A DNA stretch of 64,000 nucleotides from Bifidobacterium cebidarum. GTDB lineage: Bacteria > Actinomycetota > Actinomycetes > Actinomycetales > Bifidobacteriaceae. The notes under the pieces were generated by a model. That model was not told the origin of the DNA. It saw only the letters and a program-made list of their open reading frames with translations, and made no database searches. The stretch is from contig NZ_WBVS01000002.1 in NCBI RefSeq assembly GCF_009193305.1, forward strand, positions 186,001-250,000, written 5' to 3'. A program made the position numbers and the translations under genes. Below, piece by piece: positions 17,036 through 25,220 of the stretch. Numbering within the stretch: position 1 is the first letter of the stretch; each line of letters opens with the position of its first letter.

Positions 17036-17037
17036 AT

Positions 17038-17072
17038 TGTTAGCCCAGCCTTAGCGGCTGGGCTTTATTGTT
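17038..17072 (+). terminator. Terminator after the HAD hydrolase
   Basis: AGCCCAGCC and GGCTGGGCT form a 9-bp stem around TTAGC, followed by TTATTGTTT. Confidence 0.85.
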
Positions 17073-17196
17073 TGATGTGGCCTGCTGGTAGTGTGGTTGA
17101 CGGTTTCAAGGCGAATGTCTGACTGGTCACCCCGGTTCAGGCAGGCCATAGAACGAATGCGAATAACTGCTTTCGCTCGAATGTCATAGGAATAGT

Positions 17197-17946
17197 ATGG
17201 GTTTTATTAATTTCATTCTTGAATTGCTCAAGGATCCGCGTGCCGCCATCGCAGGATGGATTGCCATGGGCGTGGCGCCGACCTTGGGCTTTATCTTCCT
17301 GATTGTCTTCATCGAGACCGGCGTGGTCTTCTTCCCGTTCCTGCCTGGTGATTCCTTGCTGTTTGCCGCAGGCGTGTTCGCGGCTCCGGACGCTGCGACC
17401 GGCAGGGCCGCTCTGCCCCTGTTCTACCTGCTGCCGGTGGTGTGGTGCGCCCCGATTATCGGCGACCAATGCAACTACTTCATCGGCCACTTCTTCGGCC
17501 GCCGCATCATCCAGTCCGGCAAGGTGAAGGCCATGACCCCGGAACGCATCGCCAAGACTGAAGGCATGATCGAGAAGTGGGGTCCGCTGGCTGTGTTCCT
17601 GGGACGTTTCTTCCCGTTCATCCGTACGTTCATGCCGTTCATTTCCGGCATCTCCGGTATGCGCTGGAGTCGCTTCACCCCGTTCTCCGTGCTCGGTGGC
17701 CTGACTTGGTCCACGCTATTTACGCTGCTGGGCTACTTCTTCGGCAACATTCCGGCTGTGCAGGATCACTTCGAATTGGTGATTGTGCTGATTCTCCTGG
17801 TCTCTCTGGCTCCGACCATCGTGGGTCTGTTCAAGGCTAAGTTCGGCAAGAAAAAGGCCGAATCGGTGACCGGCGCTCATGGGAAGATAGCTGATTCTCA
17901 GCTGGATACGCTGGAGACCGGCATCGAACATCTGGACAACAAGTGA
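17197..17946 (+). CDS. DedA-family membrane protein
   Basis: A 249-residue protein with about five hydrophobic segments. It carries the DedA/SNARE-associated signature: FIETGVVFFPFLPGDSLLFAAG near the N-terminus and FLGRFFPFIRTFMPFISGISGMRWSRFTPFSVLGGLTWSTLFTLLGYFFG in the second half. Members act in the cytoplasmic membrane and are linked to lipid-carrier (undecaprenyl phosphate) or phospholipid flipping and to membrane homeostasis. The C-terminal ~50 residues are charged and cytoplasmic. The ATG at 17197 follows AGGAATAGT, a weak ribosome-binding site. Confidence 0.92.
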   Translation: MGFINFILELLKDPRAAIAGWIAMGVAPTLGFIFLIVFIETGVVFFPFLPGDSLLFAAGVFAAPDAATGRAALPLFYLLPVVWCAPIIGDQCNYFIGHFFGRRIIQSGKVKAMTPERIAKTEGMIEKWGPLAVFLGRFFPFIRTFMPFISGISGMRWSRFTPFSVLGGLTWSTLFTLLGYFFGNIPAVQDHFELVIVLILLVSLAPTIVGLFKAKFGKKKAESVTGAHGKIADSQLDTLETGIEHLDNK

Positions 17947-17985
17947 TGTAGCGCTCTGAGATAAAGGCGAACAAAAGCCGACAAG

Positions 17986-18051
17986 GCAAAACCGAGCCGT
18001 TCGCGTGATGATTCATTTGTGAAACATTCCGTGAAACAGGCTCGGTTTTGT
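17986..18051 (+). terminator. Terminator after the DedA gene
   Basis: AAAACCGAGCC (from 17988) and GGCTCGGTTTT (from 18039) pair across a 40-nt loop that can fold further. TTGTTG follows. Confidence 0.65.
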
Positions 18052-18068
18052 TGTATCAGCCAGCATTT

Positions 18069-18132
18069 GGTTATCCACATTTGTTGTGGACGACACGCCC
18101 AGCTGTGAATAACTCGGCAAGCTCGAACCACA
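18069..18132 (+). repeat. 64-bp repeat, copy 1, with inverted DnaA-box-like sites (before tadZ)
   Basis: Copy 2 is at 21992-22055 in the same orientation and at the same length, with about seven differences. Each copy holds TTATCCACA and, starting 33 bp further, an inverted TTATNCACA (here TGTGAATAA at 18104). Each also offers a possible promoter: TTGTGG at 18084, an 18-bp spacer and AATAAC at 18108. Both copies precede a block of Tad genes, so a shared promoter/regulatory region is the simplest reading. Confidence 0.7.
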
Positions 18133-18182
18133 GAGGTTGTTTGTGATTGCTCCATTTACGTTCCCTGCGATTCAATCGGCCT

Positions 18183-19400
18183 ATGAATACCGCAATCTCC
18201 ACCAACACAAGCGTCAGCACAAGTAAGACCGGAATGGGCCAGTCTTCGGGTTGCATGCCAGTCATTGCCGCAGTGCCATTGCCTGAAGCCTGCTCGGCCG
18301 GGCAACAATCCGCGTCCGCGGCGCCTCGGCCTGCGGCAGCGGCATCGCAGTCCGTGCCGCAAAGCGGCATCCAAGTCACGGCCGAAACGCCGCATACCAC
18401 GGTTCGCCGGAGAACCAAGGCTGTGCGATCAGCGCCCAAAGCCGCACCTTCCGGTCGGTCCTCCAGGCCTTCCTCCCGGCCATCCGGTCAGCCGCATGCC
18501 AAGCCTCAGCTCGACCCGCATTCGCTGCCGGACTCCGAGCCTCGTCTGCATTATTATTCACCGGCCTCCCGGCCCCCTAAGCCATTGAGCTCCTGCAGAA
18601 GAGAACGTTCCAAAGACGCTCCTCGCAATGCGATGTCCACATCAGTGAAGCTGCAGAATGTCGTGACGTTCACCTCCAGCCACAGCGGCATGGGGCTGAG
18701 TACGACCGCCGCCATGTTGGCGCGGGCGCTGGCCGGACGAGACCGCAGATGCGCTTTGGTGGACGCCGATTTCGCTTCCGGCTGCATGGATCTGCTGCTC
18801 GGCGTCGAACGTGAATCGGGATTGAGATTCAACCAGATAGTCGCGCCATTGGGCAATGTGGAAGGTGAGGCGCTCAATGATGAGCTCATTGCATGGGACG
18901 GTGTTCGCGTGTTGCCATACAATCCTTGGATTGGCTTGCGCCCGACTTGGTGGGAGGTGCAAGCCGTGGTACGTGCGCTCTCCAGTGCCAACGATGTGGT
19001 GATTGTGGATGCCGGGCAGGGCGAGCTCGTGGAAACGGTTCCCGATCTCACACGCAGCATGCAGATTATGGGCGTGGAGCTCTCCGTGGTCGGACTGGCC
19101 CGAGCCAGAACCCATCGCGCCAGACTTTCCACTTGGGACTGCGGTTCGCCGCATCTCATAGGATTCGCCCCTCGAGGCGCCCCGCGCGGTCGGGGAGACG
19201 TGAGCATGGAGGAAGCGGAAGGCTATCTGCTCGCCAATATTCTGGGGCCCATCAGACCAAACACCAGCTTGTGCGGCGATGTGCTGGAAGGGCTCGGCAT
19301 CCAATCGGTGCCCAAAATCAATCGCAAAGCCATCGAAAGCCTTGCCGATCTCGTGGAGCAAACCATCTGTGACAGGTCATCCGTAAACGCTGAACCATAA
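18183..19400 (+). CDS. tadZ: TadZ/CpaE-like pilus-localisation ATPase
   Basis: MinD/ParA-like protein of the Tad pilus system, which in other bacteria places the assembly machine at a cell site. The conserved part starts near 18633 (VTFTSSHSGMGLSTTAAMLARALAGRDRRCALVDADFASGCMDLLLG). The deviant Walker A is altered (SHSGMGLST, no GKT lysine), and VVIVDAGQGEL is the Walker B-like segment. About 150 low-complexity, basic, Ser/Pro-rich residues precede it. The start is uncertain: ATG 18183 (405 aa) has no clear ribosome-binding site and ATG 18633 (255 aa) is possible. It is the first gene of the Tad cluster and follows the 64-bp repeat. Confidence 0.8.
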   Translation: MNTAISTNTSVSTSKTGMGQSSGCMPVIAAVPLPEACSAGQQSASAAPRPAAAASQSVPQSGIQVTAETPHTTVRRRTKAVRSAPKAAPSGRSSRPSSRPSGQPHAKPQLDPHSLPDSEPRLHYYSPASRPPKPLSSCRRERSKDAPRNAMSTSVKLQNVVTFTSSHSGMGLSTTAAMLARALAGRDRRCALVDADFASGCMDLLLGVERESGLRFNQIVAPLGNVEGEALNDELIAWDGVRVLPYNPWIGLRPTWWEVQAVVRALSSANDVVIVDAGQGELVETVPDLTRSMQIMGVELSVVGLARARTHRARLSTWDCGSPHLIGFAPRGAPRGRGDVSMEEAEGYLLANILGPIRPNTSLCGDVLEGLGIQSVPKINRKAIESLADLVEQTICDRSSVNAEP

Positions 19401-19461
19401 CAATCAGCCGCTCAACCGCCGGCCATATAAGGGGGGCGAGAAGAGAGAGGAGGGGACGATT

Positions 19462-20490
19462 ATGGCGCACATACCGACACAAAGATGCGCATTCTCCTTA
19501 GGATTACTGGACGAACTGGCCACCGACCCCGCCATAACCGATGTGGCAGTGACCTGCGATGGACGTGTTTGGGCGGATAGTGGCGGTGGCATGCAGGAGC
19601 ATCAGCTGGCCATTCCGTTTCGTTCGCCGCAAGTCGTGAGGGAATACGCGGTGCAACTCTGCGCACAATTGGGGCGCAGGCTTGATGATGCCTGCCCTAT
19701 TGCCGACGCCTCCAGCGTCGAGGGTGTCAGAGTCCATGCGGTGATTGCCCCACTTGTGCCGCAAGGTGCGTCCATCTCCATACGTTTCCCCGCTGGCAAG
19801 GCCATGTCGTTGCTGCAATTGGCTCGAAATCAGATGTTTCCGATGGATTGGCTGCCGCTGTTGCAGGGTCTTGTTCGCCGGAAGGCCACGATTCTGATTA
19901 CCGGAGGCACCGGTTCGGGGAAAACCACACTCGTCAAAGCGCTGCTTGCGCATTGCGAGCGGACAGAACGCATCGTCACCGTGGAGGAGATTCGCGAACT
20001 TGGGGATTTTGGGCATGCCAATCACGTGTCGCTTATCGGCCGGGAAGCCAATGTCGAGGGCGCCGGGGCGGTGAGCCTCACGGATTTGGTGAAGGCTACA
20101 CTGCGCATGCGCCCGAATCGTGTGGTGCTGGGCGAATGCCGAGGCGAGGAGATTGTGGACCTGCTGCGCGCATTCAATTCAGGGCATCACGGTGGCATGA
20201 CCACGTTGCATGCAGACAGTGTAAACCGTGTGCCTTCGCGCCTAGTATCACTTGGTTTGCTGGCCGACATCACACCGCAGGCCATGGCCATGCTCGCGGA
20301 GGATGCTTTTGATGTCGTGCTCCATGTGGAGCGAACAAACGGGCATCGGCATATCGCCCAGATTGGTCGTCTGCGCACTGTATCCGGAGAGCTGCAAGGC
20401 ATGCCACTGGCAGCGTGGCCAGGTTCCGGCATGCCAACGTATGAGCCGGAATGGTTGCAATTCCTGATGGCGTGGAGCGCAATGCAATAA
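19462..20490 (+). CDS. tadA: Tad pilus secretion ATPase TadA/CpaF
   Basis: A 342-residue VirB11/PilB-type hexameric ATPase that powers pilin polymerisation at the membrane. Walker A is ITGGTGSGKTTLVKALL near residue 150. The Asp/Glu box follows (IVTVEEIRELG), then Walker B TLRMRPNRVVLGECRGEEIVDLLRAFNSGHHGGMTTLHADS, which also carries the His box. The N-terminal domain is shorter than in many TadA proteins. AGGAGG lies before the ATG at 19462. Next come tadB and tadC with gaps of 18 bp and an overlap. Confidence 0.94.
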   Translation: MAHIPTQRCAFSLGLLDELATDPAITDVAVTCDGRVWADSGGGMQEHQLAIPFRSPQVVREYAVQLCAQLGRRLDDACPIADASSVEGVRVHAVIAPLVPQGASISIRFPAGKAMSLLQLARNQMFPMDWLPLLQGLVRRKATILITGGTGSGKTTLVKALLAHCERTERIVTVEEIRELGDFGHANHVSLIGREANVEGAGAVSLTDLVKATLRMRPNRVVLGECRGEEIVDLLRAFNSGHHGGMTTLHADSVNRVPSRLVSLGLLADITPQAMAMLAEDAFDVVLHVERTNGHRHIAQIGRLRTVSGELQGMPLAAWPGSGMPTYEPEWLQFLMAWSAMQ

Positions 20491-20508
20491 CTCACCGAGG
20501 TGATTGGA

Positions 20509-21180
20509 ATGCGATTCTGGTGTGCCGTTCTATTGTCGAGTGCCATACTGCTATGGCCGTGCCCAGCCACTGGCGTCACGCGCCTGGGAGCCGCCCATGA
20601 CGCTCACCGCGCCGACCGGCTGCCACACCCCGGTACCGGAGAGAACGGCTCCGCTTCGCATGCCACGCCTATCGGTATCGCGTCGGCGTTGACCGCAATG
20701 ATTGCGCGCATGAACAGCGGCGGCACATTGCTCGAAGCTGCCGAAGAACAATACGGTGGTCATTTTGCGACTCGCGAACTCACCGAGGCAAGACTGCGGA
20801 AGCTGTGCGAAAGGGCCAAACTGCCTGACGAAACCCCTGAGCAAATCACGCGAATATCGCAAAGCATGTATGCGGCATCCCAAGTCAGCGGTCGGCTGGG
20901 ATGCCGCGCTTCGCCGTGCTTGGAAGTGGTGTTGGCCGCCTACCGGCAACTGAGACTTTTACAGAATCTCAAGGCGCAGGCTCTTGCGGTACCCAAGGCC
21001 ACGGTCTCCTTGCTCAGCGCCTTGCCGATAGTGACGATACTGCTTGGTGAGTTGTTGGGGTCTCGTCCATTGGAATTTCTCTTTGACCAGACCCGTGGGC
21101 TGATCTGCCTATTGCTGGGGATCTGTTGTTATGCGGTCGGTTTGATATGGGTGCGTGCTTTGCTGAGGGAGCAGGCGTGA
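20509..21180 (+). CDS. tadB: TadB-like pilus assembly membrane protein
   Basis: A 223-residue membrane protein at the usual place of tadB. An N-terminal hydrophobic segment (residues 1-20) is followed by a cytoplasmic T2SSF-like region (GIASALTAMIARMNSGGTLLEAAEEQYGG ... QSMYAASQVSGRLGCRASPCLEVVLAAYRQLRLLQNLKAQAL), then two hydrophobic segments near the C-terminus. TadB and TadC form the inner-membrane platform on which TadA acts. The ATG at 20509 is chosen, with GAGG about 9 nt before it; a GTG at 20500 is too close to that signal. The stop overlaps the start of the next gene (TGATG). Confidence 0.8.
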   Translation: MRFWCAVLLSSAILLWPCPATGVTRLGAAHDAHRADRLPHPGTGENGSASHATPIGIASALTAMIARMNSGGTLLEAAEEQYGGHFATRELTEARLRKLCERAKLPDETPEQITRISQSMYAASQVSGRLGCRASPCLEVVLAAYRQLRLLQNLKAQALAVPKATVSLLSALPIVTILLGELLGSRPLEFLFDQTRGLICLLLGICCYAVGLIWVRALLREQA

Positions 21181-21890
21181 TGTCTGGGATAGGTTCCTGT
21201 GCCGCCGCGATAAGCTGTGCGCTCGCGGTATGGCTGCATTGGCGTCCACAGGTGATTCGCAATCGATTGCCAAGTGCACAAGCCGACATCGCACAAACTG
21301 GTGCCTCGCAAGCCGGTGTTGCGCGGACCGATGATTGTGGTTTGGAACGCCGGAATTTACCGGATGATGTCTTGCAGGCCATGCTGATACTTCGTTTGCT
21401 GCACGTGGCTCTGGCCCAGGGGTCTTCAATCCCCGCTGCCTGTGCAGTGGTGGGTGCCGCCGCGGGAGGTGGCATCGGAATGGCCGTCGCCCGTGCAGGG
21501 AACTTGATGCAGCGGGGTGTGGCATGGTCTGATGCGTGGCATATCGCCCAACGTGAGCAATCCGATCGTGCTGGTCAATCTGAGTTGACCAGCAGCATCA
21601 ATGGTCATAGGACCAGCACGACACCGGCGGGTGCGAATATGAATGCGAATACCACGCTCGTTTATATCTCGGTGATTCGTTCGGCATTGGAACCGTCATG
21701 GCGGCACGGTGACGCTCCAGGCATACGGCTGGAATCCACGGTGGAACAGCTGGACAGGGACGCTTGCAGCGCTATCAAACGCCATGCCGCGAAGCTTTCT
21801 GTCAAGCTCTTGCTTCCCACAGGCTTATGCTTTCTGCCGGCATTTATCCTGATTGGCGTCATTCCGTCTATCGCATCCTTCGTGATGTGA
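21180..21890 (+). CDS. tadC: TadC-like pilus assembly membrane protein
   Basis: A 236-residue membrane protein overlapping the tadB stop. One hydrophobic segment lies at the N-terminus. The middle has a T2SSF-like pattern (QAMLILRLLHVALAQGSSIPAACAVVGAAAGGG), and the end has VKLLLPTGLCFLPAFILIGVIPSIASFVM, the classical C-terminal signature of the TadB/C platform family. The central ~60 residues (SELTSSINGHRTSTTPAGANMNANTT) look like a variable insert. The ATG at 21180 is fixed by the overlap. It ends the first half of the Tad cluster; the 64-bp repeat follows before the pilin half. Confidence 0.82.
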   Translation: MSGIGSCAAAISCALAVWLHWRPQVIRNRLPSAQADIAQTGASQAGVARTDDCGLERRNLPDDVLQAMLILRLLHVALAQGSSIPAACAVVGAAAGGGIGMAVARAGNLMQRGVAWSDAWHIAQREQSDRAGQSELTSSINGHRTSTTPAGANMNANTTLVYISVIRSALEPSWRHGDAPGIRLESTVEQLDRDACSAIKRHAAKLSVKLLLPTGLCFLPAFILIGVIPSIASFVM

Positions 21891-22192
21891 TTTTTCCCGC
21901 TGCAGTGCGCTGTGACTGATTCGTACGCCGGTGCATACGACGTTGATTAGCCCGGTCCGCTGCAGTGCGCATATGGCTGATGCATTTGGTCGGTTATCCA
22001 CATTTGTTGTGGATGACACTCCGAGGTGTGTATAACTTGGCAAGCTCGGACCACATGCCCCGTTTCAGCTCGCATTTGTGTGCCGAATACTCCACAGTGG
22101 AGTGCACCCCATGACCGGGCAGTCCGGCATGGGGGCCATGCCAACCACAACGACCACAACGATGTGCCGCTTTGAAAGAAAGGAAACCTGAT
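21891..22192 (+). promoter_or_regulatory. Tad intergenic region with 64-bp repeat copy 2
   Basis: Repeat copy 2 occupies 21992-22055: TTATCCACA at 21994, inverted TTATACACA (read TGTGTATAA) at 22027, and a possible promoter TTGTGG at 22007, 18 bp, TATAAC at 22031. The segment CCGCTGCAGTGCGC is duplicated just upstream, starting near 21897 and 21957. The next gene starts at 22193. Nothing else is recognised. Confidence 0.7.
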
Positions 22193-22483
22193 ATGCTCGC
22201 TCTTCCCGCACGCTCGCCCCATCCGCCAGCGCTTCCCGCCGCGCCCAGCCTGAAAACGGAAACGGAGCCTCTTCGCTCACGGCTCGAACGGCGCATGTGC
22301 CTGCTGGACTCCCAAATACGGATGTTCATGGAGCATCCTGAAGAAGGCGCCGCCACTGCCGAATATGCGGTGGTATTGATCGCCGCTACGGGCTTCGCCG
22401 CCCTGCTGGTCGCCATTTTGAAATCGGATGCCGTAAAAACGCTACTGCTGAACATCGTGAAGAAAGCCCTGAATGTGGGGTGA
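22193..22483 (+). CDS. Small Tad pilin-like protein (DUF4244 type)
   Basis: A 96-residue protein at the flp position of the Tad cluster. The N-terminal ~50 residues are charged and Pro-rich. The rest resembles type IVb pilin: EEGAATAEYAVVLIAATGFAALLVAILKSDAVKTLLLNIV, where a Gly precedes the mature helix and the Glu of AEYA is at the +5-like position. This fits the DUF4244 group of actinobacterial Tad loci. It is the probable pilus subunit or a close relative, cleaved by a prepilin peptidase that is not encoded in this window. AAAGGAAA lies before the ATG at 22193. Confidence 0.82.
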   Translation: MLALPARSPHPPALPAAPSLKTETEPLRSRLERRMCLLDSQIRMFMEHPEEGAATAEYAVVLIAATGFAALLVAILKSDAVKTLLLNIVKKALNVG

Positions 22484-22484
22484 C

Positions 22485-22865
22485 ATGATGCCGCGTAAAA
22501 AGCATTGCCATTGGCTGGCCCGGCTTCCTCCCCGCATTGATGAAGGCTCGGCAACCGCCGAATTCGCGGTGGTGCTGCCCAGCGTCATCGCGATTGCGGG
22601 ACTGGTGCTTGCGTTGGGGCGGGCGGTCACGGTGTCTATGGATTGTTCGAGTGCGGCTTCGGCGGCTGCACGTGAATTCGTGGTCACTGGCGATCGCGCC
22701 GCGGCGCAACGTATGGCGTCTGCAGTGATGGAGACGGATGTCACCATTACTGTTCGGCAGTCGGAGCAACTGGCCCATATCCGAGTCACATGCCCAGTGC
22801 TGCCTGGGCCGATGAATCTGACTCCGATGCAAGTGGTCGGCGAATCCACTGCGGTGGTGCAATAG
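22485..22865 (+). CDS. tadE: TadE-like pseudopilin
   Basis: A 126-residue protein that starts at the pilin gene's end. The pilin-like segment is DEGSATAEFAVVLPSVIAIAGLVLALGRAVTVSMDCSSAASAAAREF, the TadE signature (a short N-terminus, a conserved Glu and one hydrophobic helix). The rest is a small extracellular domain with one Cys pair (C58-type DCSS and TCPV). In Tad systems TadE/TadF are minor pilins processed by the same peptidase. Two adjacent ATG codons, 22485 and 22488, are both possible starts. Confidence 0.83.
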   Translation: MMPRKKHCHWLARLPPRIDEGSATAEFAVVLPSVIAIAGLVLALGRAVTVSMDCSSAASAAAREFVVTGDRAAAQRMASAVMETDVTITVRQSEQLAHIRVTCPVLPGPMNLTPMQVVGESTAVVQ

Positions 22866-22935
22866 CCGTTACGCCACCGCAAATGACATCTGATCGTCAT
22901 GCATCCGATTGCGATGGCAAGGAAGGAATCCCACG

Positions 22936-23289
22936 GTGAGAGTGCGTCTCGAAGAAGGCTCCGGCACCATGGCCGGCGCAATGCTCGTGATGGTGACGGC
23001 CGTGGCGCTTGCGCTGATCGCCAGTGTGGGCAACCTGCTGCTCTGCCAGCATCAGGCGCGCTCCATCGCGGATTTGGCGGCCTTCAACGCGGCATACGCA
23101 TTGTGGCATTCCGATGTGGAAGCTCCGTGTGCGCTCGTCAATGAGGTGGCAGCAGCCAATAATGCCGTCATGGTCGAATGTGAGGTGATTGATGACGATG
23201 TGCGCGTGGTGATAGCGCTCTTCACGCAAGTGCCCTTTGCCCCGCAAGTCGCCAAAGAGGCTCGCGCCGGACCTGTGCAATGTGATTGA
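22936..23289 (+). CDS. TadE/TadF-like (Rv3654c-type) pilus-associated protein
   Basis: A 117-residue protein, third of the pilin half. It begins at a GTG (22936) preceded by AAGGAAGG. It has the pattern RLEEGSGTMAGAMLVMVTAVALALIASVGNLLLCQHQARSIADLAAFNAAYALW, matching helicase/secretion-neighbourhood TadE-like proteins of actinobacteria (a short N-terminus, one helix, then RSIADLAA). Two Cys near the end of the first third and one at the C-terminus may pair. It closes the Tad cluster. Confidence 0.78.
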   Translation: MRVRLEEGSGTMAGAMLVMVTAVALALIASVGNLLLCQHQARSIADLAAFNAAYALWHSDVEAPCALVNEVAAANNAVMVECEVIDDDVRVVIALFTQVPFAPQVAKEARAGPVQCD

Positions 23290-23351
23290 TTGCACGTTAT
23301 TGCGGCAAGAACATGCCATGTGCCTCTAGCGCTCTTTCGCTGCCTTTGGCT

Positions 23352-24500
23352 ATGGTGAAATGCATGACCGAGAGTGAACGCAGCAAATGCCGCACAGTCG
23401 TGGGACTGGTGGGCAATCCCACGTCCGATAAAGGCCGTGGCGCCAAAGTCGACGCACAGGTGCTCAGTCTGCTGCGTGAAGCCGGTACCATTCATGATTT
23501 CGATGTGCTCGATCTTACCGGAACGAGTTTCAACGACTCCTTGAACCGGGCTCGCGAACGAGCGCACGAATACGACTACTTGGTAGTGGTCGGCGGCGAC
23601 GGCATGATCGCACTTGGTGCCAATGCGGTGGGCTGCAGCGGCAAACCGCTCGGCATTGTGGCCATGGGTTCGGGCAATGATTTCGCGCGAGGGCTCAAAC
23701 TGCCAGTCAATCGTATCGAGACCGCGGTGGAAGGCATCGTAGGCGCCATCGTGCGCGGCTCGCATATCGATGTGGACATGGGCAGGGTGACCTCACTGGA
23801 AGGCGGATACTCGGTGGACCCCTCCACCGGCAGCGAATATGAGACACCGGCGGGTGAATCGGCTGTCCAGATGCATCCCATTGATCGGTACTATGCCGGC
23901 ATGCTGTCCTGCGGCATCGATGCCAGCATCAACGACCGCGCGAATCACTCGCATCTGCCCAACGGCAGTCTGCGGTATTTCGCGGCAGTACTGGTTGAGC
24001 TTACGCATATGAAGCGGTACGGCTACCACGTCAAAGCTACGTTGGCCGATGGCTCTATAGAGGAGCGGGACATCGTCTCTCCGTTGCTCACGGTTGCGAA
24101 CTCGAGGCATATCGGCGGTGGCATTGAAGTCTCGCCATATTCATGCTTCTCCGACGGTCTGCTTGACTTGGTATGGATGGATCATGTGCCGAACTTCCAT
24201 GAGTGCGCAGTGGCGATTCCCAACGCTTACAACGGTAGATTGCTCGCCTCCAACGTATTCGGTTGGAAGCGTGTGCGGGAAATCGAAATCACGCGTGCCC
24301 AGGAAGGAGATGAACCTCCGATTCTCATGGCTGACGGCGAATATGTGGGCCATTTGCCGGTACGCGTGGTGGCGGAGGATCGCGCGCTCCGCGTGCTCGT
24401 ACCGCCGGCCGTGGCCGCACATGAAATCGATTCCAAAGAGCGTGTCGCCGAAGCCATAGCCAGAGACGGCCGTGACCCCGTTACCGGCGCTTTCGCCTGA
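23352..24500 (+). CDS. Diacylglycerol kinase-like lipid kinase (DagK/YegS family)
   Basis: A 382-residue cytoplasmic or membrane-associated kinase. Family motifs: VGLVGNPTSDKGRGAK at the N-terminus, then YDYLVVVGGDGMIALGANAV (GGDG) and LGIVAMGSGNDFARGLKLP (GTGNDFA-type). The C-terminal beta domain holds ISPLLTVANSRHIGGGIEVSPYSCFSDGLLDLVWM. Relatives phosphorylate diacylglycerol for phospholipid recycling; sphingosine-type substrates cannot be excluded. Start 23352 or 23364; neither has a strong ribosome-binding site. It lies 62 bp after the Tad cluster with no visible terminator between. Confidence 0.85.
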   Translation: MVKCMTESERSKCRTVVGLVGNPTSDKGRGAKVDAQVLSLLREAGTIHDFDVLDLTGTSFNDSLNRARERAHEYDYLVVVGGDGMIALGANAVGCSGKPLGIVAMGSGNDFARGLKLPVNRIETAVEGIVGAIVRGSHIDVDMGRVTSLEGGYSVDPSTGSEYETPAGESAVQMHPIDRYYAGMLSCGIDASINDRANHSHLPNGSLRYFAAVLVELTHMKRYGYHVKATLADGSIEERDIVSPLLTVANSRHIGGGIEVSPYSCFSDGLLDLVWMDHVPNFHECAVAIPNAYNGRLLASNVFGWKRVREIEITRAQEGDEPPILMADGEYVGHLPVRVVAEDRALRVLVPPAVAAHEIDSKERVAEAIARDGRDPVTGAFA

Positions 24501-24516
24501 TTTGAGATGAAAGCAG

Positions 24517-25116
24517 CTACGCTATATATCCCTCGATATGCAGCGTTTGCGCCATAACCTGCTTGATGGTCGAATCGGCGATCGCCGGGTGTGAACGAAC
24601 CAGCGAGATCAGCCCCACGATCAGGGTGAAGAACGTCTCGTGCACGTTGGTGATCGGCAGACCATGTAGCTGTTCGAAGTCACGCACGGTGGTCTGGGCG
24701 ATATAGTCGGCGATGCGATCCGCGGCTCGGTCGATGAACCGGATATACAACCCGGCGTTGCCGTCCTGGATCATACGGTTCGAGAACGGGCTTTCGTCGG
24801 CGATGAGTGAACGAATCAGATGCACCATGTCATCCATGGCCTTATTCACATTACCGACTTCGCGGGCGTGGTTCCACTGATCGAGCCGGTTGAGGATCTC
24901 GTCGATCACATCGTCGAGCACGGCGTCGGCCATGGCGTCTTTATCGGGAAAATAATGGTAGAACAAGGAGCGCGTCATGCCCACTTCTCCGGCGATGTCG
25001 GAAACGGTGATTTTGGAGAATCCTTTTTCCAGGCAGATTTTGCGTGCGGCTCGCACAATGGCTTCGCGCCGCGCGTCGCCGCGGGTGATGCGCCGCTCCT
25101 CGAAGTTCTCACCCAT
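24517..25116 (-). CDS. TetR-family transcriptional regulator
   Basis: A 199-residue repressor. The helix-turn-helix occupies residues 16-62 (REAIVRAARKICLEKGFSKITVSDIAGEVGMTRSLFYHYFPDKDAMADAVLDDV). The helical C-terminal ligand domain ends with FFTLIVGLISLVRSHPAIADSTIKQVM. A GGAGG motif precedes the ATG at 25116. It is divergent from dnaX across a 104-bp gap, and its own target is unknown. It ends near the lipid-kinase gene, with only 16 bp between the convergent stops. Confidence 0.9.
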   Translation of the reverse strand: MGENFEERRITRGDARREAIVRAARKICLEKGFSKITVSDIAGEVGMTRSLFYHYFPDKDAMADAVLDDVIDEILNRLDQWNHAREVGNVNKAMDDMVHLIRSLIADESPFSNRMIQDGNAGLYIRFIDRAADRIADYIAQTTVRDFEQLHGLPITNVHETFFTLIVGLISLVRSHPAIADSTIKQVMAQTLHIEGYIA

Positions 25117-25220
25117 GAGTACCTCCTGCTGACAACCGTTATTGACACTATGTTAATACCTGTATGCGTGTACGATTGTCCGCCGATTCGCGCGCAAATT
25201 ATTGAGGGCAAGGTAGGTTA

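Noticed and set aside
18147..18182. TTG start for tadZ
   Set aside because: No ribosome-binding site; ATG 18183 or 18633 are more plausible.
18069..22055. Replication origin from the DnaA-box-like pairs
   Set aside because: Only two boxes per site, no AT-rich unwinding region and no dnaA/dnaN/gidA-type neighbours.
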